64,000 nt of DNA, from NCBI RefSeq assembly GCF_043769475.1, contig NZ_CP171729.1:1302001-1366000 (forward strand). Direction: 5' to 3'. This DNA comes from Allomesorhizobium sp043769475 (GTDB lineage: Bacteria; Pseudomonadota; Alphaproteobacteria; Rhizobiales; Rhizobiaceae). Each line of letters starts with the position of its first letter. The stretch's first letter is position 1. Both the position numbers and the translations under genes were made by a program. The notes beneath the pieces were generated by a model, which ran no database searches, had not been told where the DNA came from, and saw nothing but the letters and a program-made list of their open reading frames with translations. This document shows, in pieces, positions 43,061 through 52,183 of this stretch.

Positions 43061-43077
43061 GCGGGGATCGAACCCGC
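43061..43077 (-). other. tRNA T-arm-like hairpin, possible tRNA remnant
   Basis: On the minus strand GCGGGTTCGATCCCCGC has a 5-base-pair stem and a TTCGATC loop, the canonical T-arm. No D-arm, anticodon arm or acceptor pairing is found nearby, so it is not a tRNA; it may be an integration scar or chance. Confidence 0.3.
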
Positions 43078-43268
43078 TGCCTCCGTCCGTCGCCATCCGT
43101 GGCGAAAACGGGGCAAAAGCATAGCGGTATCTTGACGCGCCCAAGCCCGTTTCGCATACACCGCAGCGAAAGTCGGGATTCTGTCAGCCATGCTGCCGGA
43201 TTCTGGCTCCATCGCATCGGTCCCGGGGAGGGGAATTTCCGGGCCAGAAATCAGGGAAGAATTCGGCA

Positions 43269-45425
43269 ATGACCATGCTTTACGTCGTCATCGCCTGCGG
43301 CCTGCTCTCCATCCTGTACGCCATCTGGGCGACACGGTCGGTTCTCGCATCCGACCAGGGAAATGCACGCATGCAGGAAATCTCGGCCGCCATCCGCGAG
43401 GGTGCGCAGGCCTATCTGGCGCGGCAATACACCACCATCGCAATTGTCGGCGTGGTCGTTCTGCTGCTCGCCTGGTGGCTGCTCTCCGCGAGCGCTGCGA
43501 TCGGCTTCCTGATCGGCGCCGTATTGTCAGGCGCGGCCGGCTTCATCGGCATGCACGTTTCGGTCCGTGCCAATGTGCGCACCGCGCAGGCCGCTTCCAA
43601 CAGCCTCGCCGCCGGCCTCGACATCGCCTTCAAGTCGGGCGCCATCACCGGCATGCTGGTGGCCGGCCTCGCGCTCTTGGGCGTGTCCGTCTATTACTGG
43701 ATCCTGACCGGCCCGATGGGTCTTGCGCCCCACGACCGCACGGTCATCGACTCGCTGGTTTCGCTCGGCTTCGGCGCCTCGCTGATCTCGATCTTCGCCC
43801 GTCTCGGCGGCGGCATCTTCACCAAGGGCGCGGATGTCGGCGGCGATCTCGTCGGCAAGGTCGAAGCCGGCATTCCCGAAGATGACCCGCGCAACCCGGC
43901 CACCATCGCAGACAATGTCGGCGACAATGTCGGCGACTGTGCCGGCATGGCCGCCGATTTGTTCGAAACCTATGCGGTGACCGTCGTCGCCACCATGGTT
44001 CTGGCCGCGATCTTCTTCGGCGGTACGGATATTCTCGGCAGCGTCATGCTCTATCCGCTCGTCATCTGCGGCGCCTGCATCGTCACCTCGATTATCGGCA
44101 CCTTCTTCGTCAAGCTCGGCTCCAACGGCTCGATCATGGGCGCGCTCTACAAGGGCCTGATCGTGACCGGGCTGCTGTCGATCGTCGGCCTCGGCGCCGC
44201 CACCTCGCTGACCATCGGCTGGGGCGAGATCGGAACCGGCGGCGGCGTCGCCATCACCGGGCAGAACCTGTTCATCTGCGGCCTTGTCGGTCTATTGGTG
44301 ACCGGCCTGATCGTGGTGATAACCGAATACTACACCGGCACCGGCAAACGCCCGGTCAACTCGATCGCCCAGGCCTCGGTTACCGGCCACGGCACCAACG
44401 TCATCCAGGGCCTCGCGGTCTCGCTGGAATCGACGGCGCTGCCGGCCATCGTCATCGTTGGCGGCATCATCGCCACCTACCAGCTCGCCGGCCTGTTCGG
44501 CACGGCGATCGCGGTGACGACGATGCTCGGTCTTGCCGGCATGATCGTGGCGCTCGACGCCTTCGGCCCGGTCACTGACAATGCCGGCGGCATTGCCGAG
44601 ATGGCGGGTCTGCCCAAGGAAGTGCGCCAGTCGACCGACGCGCTCGACGCCGTCGGCAACACCACCAAGGCGGTTACCAAGGGCTACGCCATCGGCTCGG
44701 CCGGCCTCGGCGCGCTGGTGCTGTTTTCGGCCTACAGCTACGACCTGCAGTTCTTCGCCGCCAAGGCGAATGAGGCGGGTTCGACGGCGTTCCCGTATTT
44801 CAAGGACATGGGTCCGGTCTCCTTCGACCTGTCCAACCCCTATGTCGTCGCCGGCCTGATCTTCGGCGGCCTGATCCCGTATCTGTTCGGCGGCATCGCG
44901 ATGACCGCCGTGGGCCGTGCCGCGGGGTCGATCGTGGAAGAGGTGCGCAAGCAGTTCCGTGAAGATCCGGGCATCATGAAGGGCACCTCGAAGCCCAACT
45001 ATGCCCGCGCCGTCGACATCCTAACCAAGGCGGCGATCAAGGAAATGATCATCCCGTCGCTCCTTCCGGTGCTGGCGCCGCTCGTCGTCTATTTCGGCGT
45101 GCTGCTCATCTCCGGCTCCAAGGCTTCGGCTTTCGCCGCGCTCGGCGCCTCGCTGCTCGGCGTCATCGTCAACGGCCTGTTCGTTGCCATCTCGATGACC
45201 TCGGGCGGCGGCGCCTGGGACAATGCCAAGAAGTCGTTCGAGGACGGCTTTGTCGACAAGGACGGTGTCAAGCACATGAAGGGCTCCGAGGCGCACAAGG
45301 CCTCGGTGACCGGCGATACGGTCGGCGATCCCTACAAGGACACCGCTGGCCCGGCCGTGAACCCGGCCATCAAGATCACCAACATCGTGGCGCTCCTGCT
45401 GCTGGCCGTGCTCGCGCACGGGTAA
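43269..45425 (+). CDS. hppA: Proton-translocating membrane pyrophosphatase
   Basis: A 718-residue integral membrane enzyme with about 16 helices that hydrolyses pyrophosphate to pump protons. The catalytic loop DDPRNPATIADNVGDNVGDCAGM carries the Asp residues binding Mg-PPi, and the second site lies in DAFGPVTDNAGGIAEM. The marker GNTTKAVT has Lys and Thr at the positions that distinguish K+-independent from K+-dependent enzymes, so this one should be K+-independent. Starts after 256 bases of non-coding DNA and ends at a strong terminator. Confidence 0.96.
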   Translation: MTMLYVVIACGLLSILYAIWATRSVLASDQGNARMQEISAAIREGAQAYLARQYTTIAIVGVVVLLLAWWLLSASAAIGFLIGAVLSGAAGFIGMHVSVRANVRTAQAASNSLAAGLDIAFKSGAITGMLVAGLALLGVSVYYWILTGPMGLAPHDRTVIDSLVSLGFGASLISIFARLGGGIFTKGADVGGDLVGKVEAGIPEDDPRNPATIADNVGDNVGDCAGMAADLFETYAVTVVATMVLAAIFFGGTDILGSVMLYPLVICGACIVTSIIGTFFVKLGSNGSIMGALYKGLIVTGLLSIVGLGAATSLTIGWGEIGTGGGVAITGQNLFICGLVGLLVTGLIVVITEYYTGTGKRPVNSIAQASVTGHGTNVIQGLAVSLESTALPAIVIVGGIIATYQLAGLFGTAIAVTTMLGLAGMIVALDAFGPVTDNAGGIAEMAGLPKEVRQSTDALDAVGNTTKAVTKGYAIGSAGLGALVLFSAYSYDLQFFAAKANEAGSTAFPYFKDMGPVSFDLSNPYVVAGLIFGGLIPYLFGGIAMTAVGRAAGSIVEEVRKQFREDPGIMKGTSKPNYARAVDILTKAAIKEMIIPSLLPVLAPLVVYFGVLLISGSKASAFAALGASLLGVIVNGLFVAISMTSGGGAWDNAKKSFEDGFVDKDGVKHMKGSEAHKASVTGDTVGDPYKDTAGPAVNPAIKITNIVALLLLAVLAHG

Positions 45426-45444
45426 GCTTGAGCGTTATCACAGC

Positions 45445-45482
45445 GAAAAAGCCCCGCGGGAGCGATCCCGCGGGGCTTTTTC
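45445..45482. terminator. Bidirectional intrinsic terminator after hppA
   Basis: A perfect 16-base-pair stem (GAAAAAGCCCCGCGGG and complement) with a 6-base loop has T-runs on both strands. It sits between convergent hppA and bamE. Confidence 0.92.
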
Positions 45483-45519
45483 TTGACTGTGAGGCGCCGA
45501 ATGCCCGTGCGGCCGGCTC

Positions 45520-46035
45520 CTACGGTTGCCCCCCTCCGGGGAGAGTCGGGATGGCCTGGCTGGCCCCGGTGAGAAGCTGTCCGATGAAGTTCTGGTCCTT
45601 GCCCGCGGTCGGCGTGGTGCGGGAGATGAAGTCGAACACCTTGCCGTCCTGCAGGCCGTAATTGGCGATGTTGGTGACGCGCCCGTCCTCGCCGAAATAG
45701 ACCGCCAGGATGCGCTGGTCGACGAGCTTGGGCTTGGCGAAGGCGACGGAGCGGCGGCGGGTCTGGGAAATGTAGTAGAAAACCTCGTTGTCGAAGGTCG
45801 CCGTAGTCGACGGGCTGCCGAGCGCCAGGATCACCTGCTCGCGGCTCGACCCTACTGGCACCAGGTCGATCTGCTGCTGGTCGATGACATAGCCCTGCGT
45901 CAGCGTCTCGCCGGGGCTCAAATCGCCGAAGGTCTTGGCGGTATTGCAGGCGGAGAGCGCCATCGCCGTTCCGAGCAGGCATGCCGCTCCGGCCAGGCGC
46001 GGTGAAAATGCGGTCTTGAAATCCTGGCAGGCCAA
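45520..46035 (-). CDS. bamE: Outer-membrane assembly lipoprotein BamE (SmpA/OmlA)
   Basis: About 171 residues. A lipoprotein signal (LAGAACLLGTAMALSAC, lipobox LSAC) is followed by the BamE fold: QGYVIDQQQIDLVPVGSSREQVILALGSPSTT, then EVFYYISQTRRR and RILAVYFGEDGRVTNIANY. It is a subunit of the beta-barrel assembly machine at the inner face of the outer membrane. No ATG is available; three TTG codons follow GGGATGGGAG and the last (46035) has the best spacing. It diverges from the cytochrome chaperone gene. Confidence 0.9.
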   Translation of the reverse strand: MACQDFKTAFSPRLAGAACLLGTAMALSACNTAKTFGDLSPGETLTQGYVIDQQQIDLVPVGSSREQVILALGSPSTTATFDNEVFYYISQTRRRSVAFAKPKLVDQRILAVYFGEDGRVTNIANYGLQDGKVFDFISRTTPTAGKDQNFIGQLLTGASQAIPTLPGGGQP

Positions 46036-46159
46036 CAACAACTCCCATCCCAAATTCGGTATCGCGGTCCGCCTTGCGCGAAGCCGCAAAACCGGTAAAC
46101 CAGCTTGCGCGCCGATGCAACAAGCCCGACGGCGAAACGGTTCCTCGAGGAGACCGCCA

Positions 46160-46702
46160 ATGTTCAAACGCCTGTTTGGCGGCGACCGCAGCGCCAATCG
46201 CGCGATCACGGACGCGCTCTACGGTGAAATCGTGGCGGCCGCGCGGCAGCCGGTTTTTTATTCGGACTGGAATGTGCCGGACACGCCGCTCGGCCGTTTC
46301 GAGATGCTGTCGCTGCACATGTTTCTCTTCCAGCATCGCCTGCGCGGCGAAGAAGGCGGATCGCGCGAGATCGCGCAGGTGCTGACCGACGACTTCTTCA
46401 CGGATCTCGACCATTCGCTGCGCGAACTCGGCATAGGCGACGCCGGCGTGCCGAAGCGGATGAAGAAGCTGGCGCGGATGTTTTACGGCCGCACCAAATC
46501 CTATGCCGATGCACTCGAGGCGGGCGACCGCCCCGCGCTTGCCGCGGCCCTGGCGCGCAATATCCGGCCCGAAGCCGGCGACTGGCCGGAAGCCGATGCG
46601 TTGGGCGGCTACGTGTTCGAGACGGTCGCAGCGCTGGCGCGGCAGCCGTCCGAGGCGATCCATGGCGGCGCGATCGGTTTTCCCGCGCCGCAACCGGGTT
46701 GA
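46160..46702 (+). CDS. Ubiquinol-cytochrome c chaperone family protein (CBP3-like)
   Basis: A 180-residue protein whose core LGRFEMLSLHMFLFQHRLRGEEG and LTDDFFTDLDHSLRELGIGDAGVPKRMKKLARMFYGRTKSYADAL matches the CBP3/UQCC1 family, which helps assemble cytochrome b of the bc1 complex. The start MFKRLFGG at 46160 follows GAGGAG. The next gene (DUF177) starts 12 bases later and the pair is a standard alphaproteobacterial unit. Confidence 0.88.
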   Translation: MFKRLFGGDRSANRAITDALYGEIVAAARQPVFYSDWNVPDTPLGRFEMLSLHMFLFQHRLRGEEGGSREIAQVLTDDFFTDLDHSLRELGIGDAGVPKRMKKLARMFYGRTKSYADALEAGDRPALAAALARNIRPEAGDWPEADALGGYVFETVAALARQPSEAIHGGAIGFPAPQPG

Positions 46703-46714
46703 AAGGAGCCTGCG

Positions 46715-47281
46715 ATGAAACATGGCCATGAACCGGCGGAGAAGAGCCCGGTTTCCTTCGATGTCAACGTGACGAGGCTGCCGCAAAAGGGCATGCCGGT
46801 GGTGATTGAGGCGAACGAGAAGCAGTTGGCGGCGCTCGCGGAGGCGCACGACCTTCTGTCGGTCAGGAACTTTCGCGCGGAACTGCATGTCGGCTCCTGG
46901 AAGCGCAACGGCGTCAAGGTTTCCGGCATCGTTGCGGCCGATATCGTGCAGGCCTGCGTGGTGACGCTCGATCCGATCGACACGCACATTGAGGAGCAGG
47001 TGTCGGCGCTGTTCCTGCCCGAAGATTCGAAACTCGGCCGCGAGGGATTCGAGACCGGCGGGGAGATCATGCTGGATGCGGAGGGCCCCGACAGCCCGGA
47101 AATCCTTTCCGGCGATACGATCGATGCCGGCGCCTTGTCGGAAGAATTCTTCAGCTTGGCCATCGATCCCTATCCGCGCAAGAGCGGCGTGGCGCTGGAG
47201 GCTCCGGAGGCAGATGCCGGCGAGGCGGCCGTCGAAGGCGAATTGCAGCGAAAGCTGCGCTCGCTGATCGATAAATCCTGA
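46715..47281 (+). CDS. DUF177 (YceD-like) protein
   Basis: A 188-residue protein with the DUF177 core: RNFRAELHVGSWKRNGVKVSGIVAADIVQACVVTLDPIDTHIEEQVSALFLP. Unlike many YceD proteins the metal-binding Cys set is largely missing (one Cys). The C-terminal LSEEFFSLAIDPYPRKSGV resembles the family end. YceD homologues are linked to 23S rRNA maturation and lie before rpmF-plsX; here plsX follows directly without rpmF, as in other rhizobia. Confidence 0.88.
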   Translation: MKHGHEPAEKSPVSFDVNVTRLPQKGMPVVIEANEKQLAALAEAHDLLSVRNFRAELHVGSWKRNGVKVSGIVAADIVQACVVTLDPIDTHIEEQVSALFLPEDSKLGREGFETGGEIMLDAEGPDSPEILSGDTIDAGALSEEFFSLAIDPYPRKSGVALEAPEADAGEAAVEGELQRKLRSLIDKS

Positions 47282-47384
47282 AAACACCCGGGCAAGTTCC
47301 GAAATCGCGGTTGTGCGGCTGCGCAAAACCGCTATTTTCCCCCTGCCTGACCAGGGCAGCCGAGAAATGTGAGATGATTGCCGA

Positions 47385-48452
47385 GTGATCAGGATTTCCA
47401 TCGATGCCATGGGCGGCGATCACGGGCCGGCGGTAGTCATCCCAGCTCTGATGCGGGTCGCGACGCGCCGCACCGATGTGCGGTTCCTCGTCTACGGCCG
47501 CTCAGAGGTGGTCCGGCCCGAACTGGACAAGTTTCCCAAGCTCGCCGCGATCACCGAGTTCATCCACTGCGATGTCGCGGTGCGCATGGACGACAAGCCG
47601 AGCAAGGCGCTGCGCCACGGCCGCTGGAAATCGTCGATGTGGAAGGCAATCGAGGCGGTGAAAACCGGCGATGCCGACGCCTGCGTCTCGGCCGGCAATA
47701 CCGGCGCGCTGATGGCGATGTCGAAATTCTGCCTGCGCACCATGGCCACGATCGAGCGTCCGGCCATCGCCGCGATCTGGCCGACGCTGCGCGGCGAAAG
47801 CGTGGTTCTGGACGTCGGCGCCACGATCGGCGCGGACGCCCACCAGCTTATCGATTTCGCCATCCTTGGAACCGCTATGGCGCGGGCGCTCTATGGAATG
47901 GACAAGCCGACCGTCGGCCTGCTCAACATCGGCGTCGAGGAGGTCAAGGGCCTGGAAGAAGTCAAGGAGGCCGGCCGCCTGCTGCGCGAGGCCAGCATGA
48001 TGTCGATGGGCTATCACGGCTTCGTCGAAGGCGACGACATCGGCAAGGGCACGGTCGATGTGGTGGTCACCGAAGGGTTCGCCGGCAACATTGCGCTGAA
48101 GACCGCCGAAGGCACCGTGCGGCAGATTTCGACCTACCTGCGCGCCGCAATGGGCCGCACGCTGATGGCCAGGATCGGCGCTGTCTTCGCCAAAGGTGCG
48201 TTCAACACGCTTCGAGAGAAGATGGACGTACGCAAGGCCAATGGCGGCGTGTTCCTGGGGCTGAACGGTATCGTCGTGAAGAGCCATGGCGGCACCGACG
48301 ATGAAGGTTTTGCGGCGGCGATCGAACTCGCCTACGATATGACCCGCAATCGGCTGCTCGATCGGATCGAGGCCGACCTCGACCTGTTCCACGCACGCCA
48401 CCCGAAGTCTGCGCTCAGGCCGGCAGCAGCCGCCGGCGACGGTATTGAATAA
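47385..48452 (+). CDS. plsX: Phosphate acyltransferase PlsX
   Basis: A 355-residue enzyme converting acyl-ACP and phosphate to acyl-phosphate for phospholipid synthesis. IRISIDAMGGDHGPAVVIPALM is the signature start, followed by SAGNTGALMAMSKFCLRTM and TVDVVVTEGFAGNIALKTAEG. It is at the membrane periphery. Start GTG at 47385. It is 13 bases upstream of fabH, forming the lipid-initiation operon with ihfA and merR further on. Confidence 0.96.
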   Translation: MIRISIDAMGGDHGPAVVIPALMRVATRRTDVRFLVYGRSEVVRPELDKFPKLAAITEFIHCDVAVRMDDKPSKALRHGRWKSSMWKAIEAVKTGDADACVSAGNTGALMAMSKFCLRTMATIERPAIAAIWPTLRGESVVLDVGATIGADAHQLIDFAILGTAMARALYGMDKPTVGLLNIGVEEVKGLEEVKEAGRLLREASMMSMGYHGFVEGDDIGKGTVDVVVTEGFAGNIALKTAEGTVRQISTYLRAAMGRTLMARIGAVFAKGAFNTLREKMDVRKANGGVFLGLNGIVVKSHGGTDDEGFAAAIELAYDMTRNRLLDRIEADLDLFHARHPKSALRPAAAAGDGIE

Positions 48453-48465
48453 GGTTTAGTCCCAG

Positions 48466-49437
48466 ATGATCAGATCAGTGGTGCGTGGCACCGGTTCCGC
48501 GTTGCCGCGTCGCATCATGAAGAATACCGATTTCGAAGGCGTGCTGGAGACGTCAGACGAATGGATTGCCCAGCGCACCGGCATCCGCCAGCGCCACATC
48601 GCCTCCGACGACGAGACGACGGCATCGCTGGGCGAGGCGGCGGCGCGCGCCGCGCTCGACAATGCCGGGCTGGCGCCGGCCGACATCGACCTGATCGTGC
48701 TGGCCACCTCGACGCCGAACAACACGTTCCCGGCGACTGCGGTGGAGATCCAGAACCGGCTCGGCATGCACCACGGCTTCGCCTTCGATATGCAGGCGGT
48801 GTGCACGGGCTTCGTCTACGCCGTCGCAACCGCCGATCTCTATATCCGCGGCGGGCTCGCCAAACGCGTGCTGGTGATCGGCTCGGAGACTTTTTCGCGT
48901 ATTCTCGACTGGACCGACCGCTCGACCTGCGTGCTGTTCGGCGACGGCGCAGGAGCGCTAATCCTCGAGGCTCAGGAAGGCGAGGGCACGATCGCTGATC
49001 GCGGCGTGCTTGCGGCCAGCCTGCGCTCCGACGGCGTCCACAAGGACAAGCTGTACGTCGATGGCGGCCCGTCCACGACCGGCACGGTGGGCCTGCTGCG
49101 CATGGAAGGCCGCGAAGTGTTCAAACACGCGGTCGGCATGATCACCGACGTGATCGAGGCCACGTTTTCGGAGGCTGGCATCACCGCCGAAGATCTCGAC
49201 TGGTTCGTGCCTCACCAGGCCAACAAGCGCATCATCGACGCTTCGGCAAAAAAACTCGGAATCGCCGAGGAAAAGGTGGTGGTGACGGTGCACCTGCACG
49301 GCAATACCTCGGCGGCGTCGGTGCCGCTGGCGCTCGCCGTGGCTGTAGCCGACGGCCGCATCAAGAAGGGCGATCTGGTGCTGCTGGAAGCCATGGGCGG
49401 CGGCTTTACCTGGGGTGCGGTGCTCCTGCGCTGGTGA
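48466..49437 (+). CDS. fabH: 3-oxoacyl-ACP synthase III
   Basis: A 323-residue condensing enzyme that starts fatty-acid synthesis from acetyl-CoA and malonyl-ACP. The catalytic triad is visible: Cys in DMQAVCTGFVYAV (about 112), His in VPHQANKRII (about 250) and Asn in HGNTSAASVPLA (about 280). Its position after plsX is the classical operon. Length and start are normal. Confidence 0.97.
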   Translation: MIRSVVRGTGSALPRRIMKNTDFEGVLETSDEWIAQRTGIRQRHIASDDETTASLGEAAARAALDNAGLAPADIDLIVLATSTPNNTFPATAVEIQNRLGMHHGFAFDMQAVCTGFVYAVATADLYIRGGLAKRVLVIGSETFSRILDWTDRSTCVLFGDGAGALILEAQEGEGTIADRGVLAASLRSDGVHKDKLYVDGGPSTTGTVGLLRMEGREVFKHAVGMITDVIEATFSEAGITAEDLDWFVPHQANKRIIDASAKKLGIAEEKVVVTVHLHGNTSAASVPLALAVAVADGRIKKGDLVLLEAMGGGFTWGAVLLRW

Positions 49438-49593
49438 CGCTTGGCCGGCAAAGCCGGGTAAAGCGCGTTTCTTCAAGTCAATTCAACATGATTGCTGCCG
49501 CGGGCGGGTTCTGTCCTTGACCTCGCCGGGCCAATTTTCTAACGTCTTGGCGTTTATAACGTTTCCGTTATTTGAGGATGGTTGGACGGTCGC

Positions 49594-49935
49594 ATGGGGG
49601 GAAAGACACTGACGCGCGCCGATCTCGCCGAAGCCGTCTACCGCAAGGTCGGCCTTTCCCGCACCGAGTCGGCTGAACTCGTCGAGACGGTGCTTGACGA
49701 AATCTGCGAAGCCATCGTCCGCGGCGAAACCGTCAAGCTGTCCTCTTTCGCCACCTTCCATGTCCGCGGCAAGAACGAGCGCATTGGCCGCAATCCCAAG
49801 ACCGGCGAGGAAGTGCCAATCCTGCCGCGGCGCGTCATGACCTTCAAGGCGTCGAACGTCCTGAAGAACCGCATCCTGCGCGCCCACCAGAACAGCAAGG
49901 CCAAGAGCAAGCAGGCGGCTTCGGTGGGCGAGTAA
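49594..49935 (+). CDS. ihfA: Integration host factor subunit alpha
   Basis: A 113-residue DNA-bending protein of the HU/IHF family. KTLTRADLAEAVYRKVGLSRTESAELVETVLDEI is the helical body, and GRNPKTGEEVPILPRRVMTFKAS the beta-arm with the intercalating Pro. A slightly extended Lys-rich end (NSKAKSKQAASVGE) is seen. The ATG at 49594 gives the family start MGGKTLTRADL; a TTG at 49582 is possible. It is followed by a MerR regulator, the common gene order. Confidence 0.93.
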   Translation: MGGKTLTRADLAEAVYRKVGLSRTESAELVETVLDEICEAIVRGETVKLSSFATFHVRGKNERIGRNPKTGEEVPILPRRVMTFKASNVLKNRILRAHQNSKAKSKQAASVGE

Positions 49936-50112
49936 AGCGCTTCGGCCGATAAATCGGGCTCCGGCTCGCGCCGGGCTTGAATTCCGGCCGACAAACCGCT
50001 GAAATGAAGTGCAGATCGGACACGCTGCCGTCGCGGCAAGCTCTCGGTTCGGCGGGTTCGACCTTCCCGATGCTGTTTCGGGCTTCGGGATCGGCCCTGG
50101 AGGAATTTGCGC

Positions 50113-50655
50113 ATGGACAAGAGCCCCGACGCATTCCGGACCATCAGCGAGGTCGCCGAGGACCTCGACTTGCCGCAGCATGTGCTGCGCTTCTGGGAAA
50201 CGCGGTTCACGCAGATCAAGCCGATGAAGCGTGGCGGCGGCAGGCGCTACTACCGGCCGCAGGATGTCGACCTGATCAAGGGCATCCGCCACATGCTCTA
50301 CGACCAGGGATACACGATCAAGGGCGTGCAGAAGCTGCTGCGCGAAAACGGCAACCAGTTCATCGTTGCGGTAGGAAGCGGCGACCGCGCAGCGGTCGAG
50401 GCGATCGCCCAGCGCAAGCAGGCCGAGGCAGCGCCGCTCACGCCGGCCGCGCAGCCGCGCGGGGCGGACGACGAGATGCTGGTCGGCGAACCCCGGGCGA
50501 AGCCCAACCGCCGCTTCTTCGGCCTCGGCAAGGCCGAGGACGAGGGGCCTGTGCAGCCCGGCAGCGGCAAGCTTTCGCGCGACAACCGCGCGTTGCTGCA
50601 GGAAGCGCTGTTCGACCTGCTCGAATGCAAGCGGCTGCTCGACCAGGTTCGCTAG
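50113..50655 (+). CDS. MerR-family transcriptional regulator
   Basis: A 180-residue protein with the MerR winged helix at the N-terminus (RTISEVAEDLDLPQHVLRFWETRFTQIKPMKRGGGRRYYRPQDVDLIKGI) and dimerisation helix (HMLYDQGYTIKGVQKLLREN). The C-terminal region is long, Ala/Glu/Arg-rich and ends ALLQEALFDLLECKRLLDQVR. One Cys only, so it is not a classical metal sensor. GGAGGAA lies 8 bases before the ATG. The gene normally stands next to ihfA in rhizobia, where a tRNA-Pro often follows; here about 4.4 kb intervene. Confidence 0.9.
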   Translation: MDKSPDAFRTISEVAEDLDLPQHVLRFWETRFTQIKPMKRGGGRRYYRPQDVDLIKGIRHMLYDQGYTIKGVQKLLRENGNQFIVAVGSGDRAAVEAIAQRKQAEAAPLTPAAQPRGADDEMLVGEPRAKPNRRFFGLGKAEDEGPVQPGSGKLSRDNRALLQEALFDLLECKRLLDQVR

Positions 50656-50881
50656 CGCCTGTCGATATTCAGGTGATGCCGGCCTGCAAATAGTGGCTTT
50701 CTGCGCTTCCGGTACTCACGTATCAAATGTACGCTCCGTTCCGGTTCTCGAAATCCACCATTTTGGTCGCTGCGCGCCCTCTTCGATTCCGGCACGGCCT
50801 GACCTGAATCTCGTCACCCGCTAGAGTCGCCGCGAAAAAGTTTTGCTCCTATGCATTCCGGTTTCGCGAATATAGCCGTGT
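50656..50881. other. Non-coding stretch after merR
   Basis: I see no convincing gene, repeat or terminator here. It marks the start of the gene-poor accessory segment. Confidence 0.4.
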
Positions 50882-51151
50882 TCAGGAATGCGTGTTTTCG
50901 CCGGCCAGGATGCCGGCTTCCTCCGCCGCCTCGCGGAAGGCGTCATACGCATCGACGGTGGAGCGATGCCCGTCGAGCACCTTGAGACAGGCGTCGACCG
51001 CGTCGCGGTGTCTCGGACCGCGGCGGGCGGGCCATCGCGTCAGCAGCAGGTCCGCAGCCTGGCGGGTGTTGCGGACCGCCAACGCCTCGTCGGTTGGGCC
51101 GGGCGAGATAAAGACGGGGCGCTGAAAACGCTTGTCGGATCCGTCGCCCAC
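50882..51151 (-). CDS. DUF982 domain protein, 89 aa
   Basis: The protein starts GTG-GDGSDKRFQRPVFISPG and carries the DUF982 body LAVRNTRQAADLLLTRWPARRGPRHRDAVDACLKVLDGHRSTVDAYDAFREAAEEAGIL, a small domain abundant in rhizobia and of unknown function. GGAGG sits 5 bases before the GTG. It is the second gene of an operon with the DUF2188 protein. The opposite frame is a shadow. Confidence 0.75.
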   Translation of the reverse strand: MGDGSDKRFQRPVFISPGPTDEALAVRNTRQAADLLLTRWPARRGPRHRDAVDACLKVLDGHRSTVDAYDAFREAAEEAGILAGENTHS

Positions 51152-51152
51152 G

Positions 51153-51398
51153 TCAGCCTCCGGCGGAAACGTCGGTTTCGGGCCGATCCCGCCCGTCGGC
51201 GACTTCCTCGTGCCACTCGCCCGTCTCGTCCTGGTAGGAAATGCCCTCGGTCCTGCCGGCGAGCCGCTGTTCGGCCGCCGCCGCCTTGGCTGCCTCGTAG
51301 GCTTGCGAGCGGCTGGCGAAAGTCTCGGAATACACGTCGCCGAGCTTGTAGGCCCAGCCGCCGTCATGTTCCACGATCTCATAGATAATCCGGGTCAT
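51153..51398 (-). CDS. DUF2188-like protein, 81 aa
   Basis: The protein begins MTRIIYEIVEHDGGWAYKLGDVYSETFASRSQAYEAAKAAAAEQ, the DUF2188 fold (EHDGGW then S-R-x-A-x-x-A-A), and ends with an acidic tail ending DVSAGG. Members are small proteins of unknown function, frequent in rhizobial stress loci. GAGGGTGAG precedes the ATG. It ends just before the DUF982 start. Confidence 0.75.
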   Translation of the reverse strand: MTRIIYEIVEHDGGWAYKLGDVYSETFASRSQAYEAAKAAAAEQRLAGRTEGISYQDETGEWHEEVADGRDRPETDVSAGG

Positions 51399-51582
51399 GC
51401 GCTCACCCTCCTTTTGCGGCTCAACGGAACAAGGGTAAAGTTGTTCCTGGATGGCTATGGCACCGGCAACAAATCCGCATCCGGCAGGGGGTTCTTTTGC
51501 AGTGGGCGGCTGCCGAATTGCAGCGACACGCAACTGAACCTCGCCTATCAGGGCCGGGTTGAATCCGAAGAAGGGGACTGAC

Positions 51583-51797
51583 ATGACGGATGTGAAGGAC
51601 AGCAACGGCACGAAGCTCGCCGATGGCGATTCCGTGACGCTGATCAAGGACCTCAAGGTGAAAGGCACATCGGTCGTTCTGAAGCGCGGCACGCTGATCA
51701 AGAACATTCGCCTGACCGACACGGAGGATGAGATCGAGTGCAACGCCGAAAAGTCAGGGGATTGGTACTCCGGACCGAATTCCTGAAGAAGGCGTGA
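51583..51797 (+). pseudogene. PhnA/YjdM-like zinc-ribbon-family protein, C-terminal frameshift
   Basis: MTDVKDSNGTKLADGDSVTLIKDLKVKGTSVVLKRGTLIKNIRLTDTEDEIECNAEK is the conserved PhnA-domain core. The current frame ends GDWYSGPNS, but adding one base near 51752 (AAAAGTCAGG) gives VRGLVLRTEFLKKA and TGA at 51795-51797, exactly the family ending. The gene lacks the N-terminal zinc ribbon of full YjdM, as small rhizobial versions do. AAGGGG precedes the ATG. Role unknown. Confidence 0.75.
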
Positions 51798-52140
51798 CAC
51801 TACGGCGGCACGCGTCTTTTTCGACGCGCAAAGAAGGTTGTAGGTCTTTGTATCTGCGTATCGTGCTTGCCGAAAAATCGATTCCGAATTTCGGAGGCCG
51901 ATGCGTACCCGGCGCATCAAGCGCTTCGGAAAGTTGCGGCTGCTCAGATTCTGAACCCGTTGCGAGTTGCGAAGTGTTGCCTGAGACACGCCGACCAGAA
52001 ACACGCCGCGCATAGACAGGGTGCACGCAACGTAGTTAACAAACCGTTGCGAAGATGGGCCTCCGATCTGGCGGCGCCGAACGCCACGATCCAGGGACGG
52101 GCCGCGCCCGAGGCGGAGAAAACCAGCAGGCTTAGGAAAA
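51798..52140. other. Non-coding stretch
   Basis: No gene, terminator or repeat is supported here. The overlapping open frames have unrelated Arg/Pro-rich compositions. Confidence 0.4.
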
Positions 52141-52175
52141 TTGTCGGAGTGGCGGGATTCTGAACCCACGCCCCC
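52141..52175 (-). repeat. Decayed copy of tRNA-Pro 3' half (possible attachment site)
   Basis: Reading on the same strand, this stretch matches the 3' end of tRNA-Pro at 55112: TCGGAGTGGC, then GGATTC-GAAC and CCCCTTGA follow in order with about five differences and one extra base. It covers acceptor, T-arm and part of the anticodon arm. The two copies are direct repeats 3 kb apart, as expected of an element inserted at a tRNA 3' end. Confidence 0.6.
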
Positions 52176-52183
52176 TTGATCCC

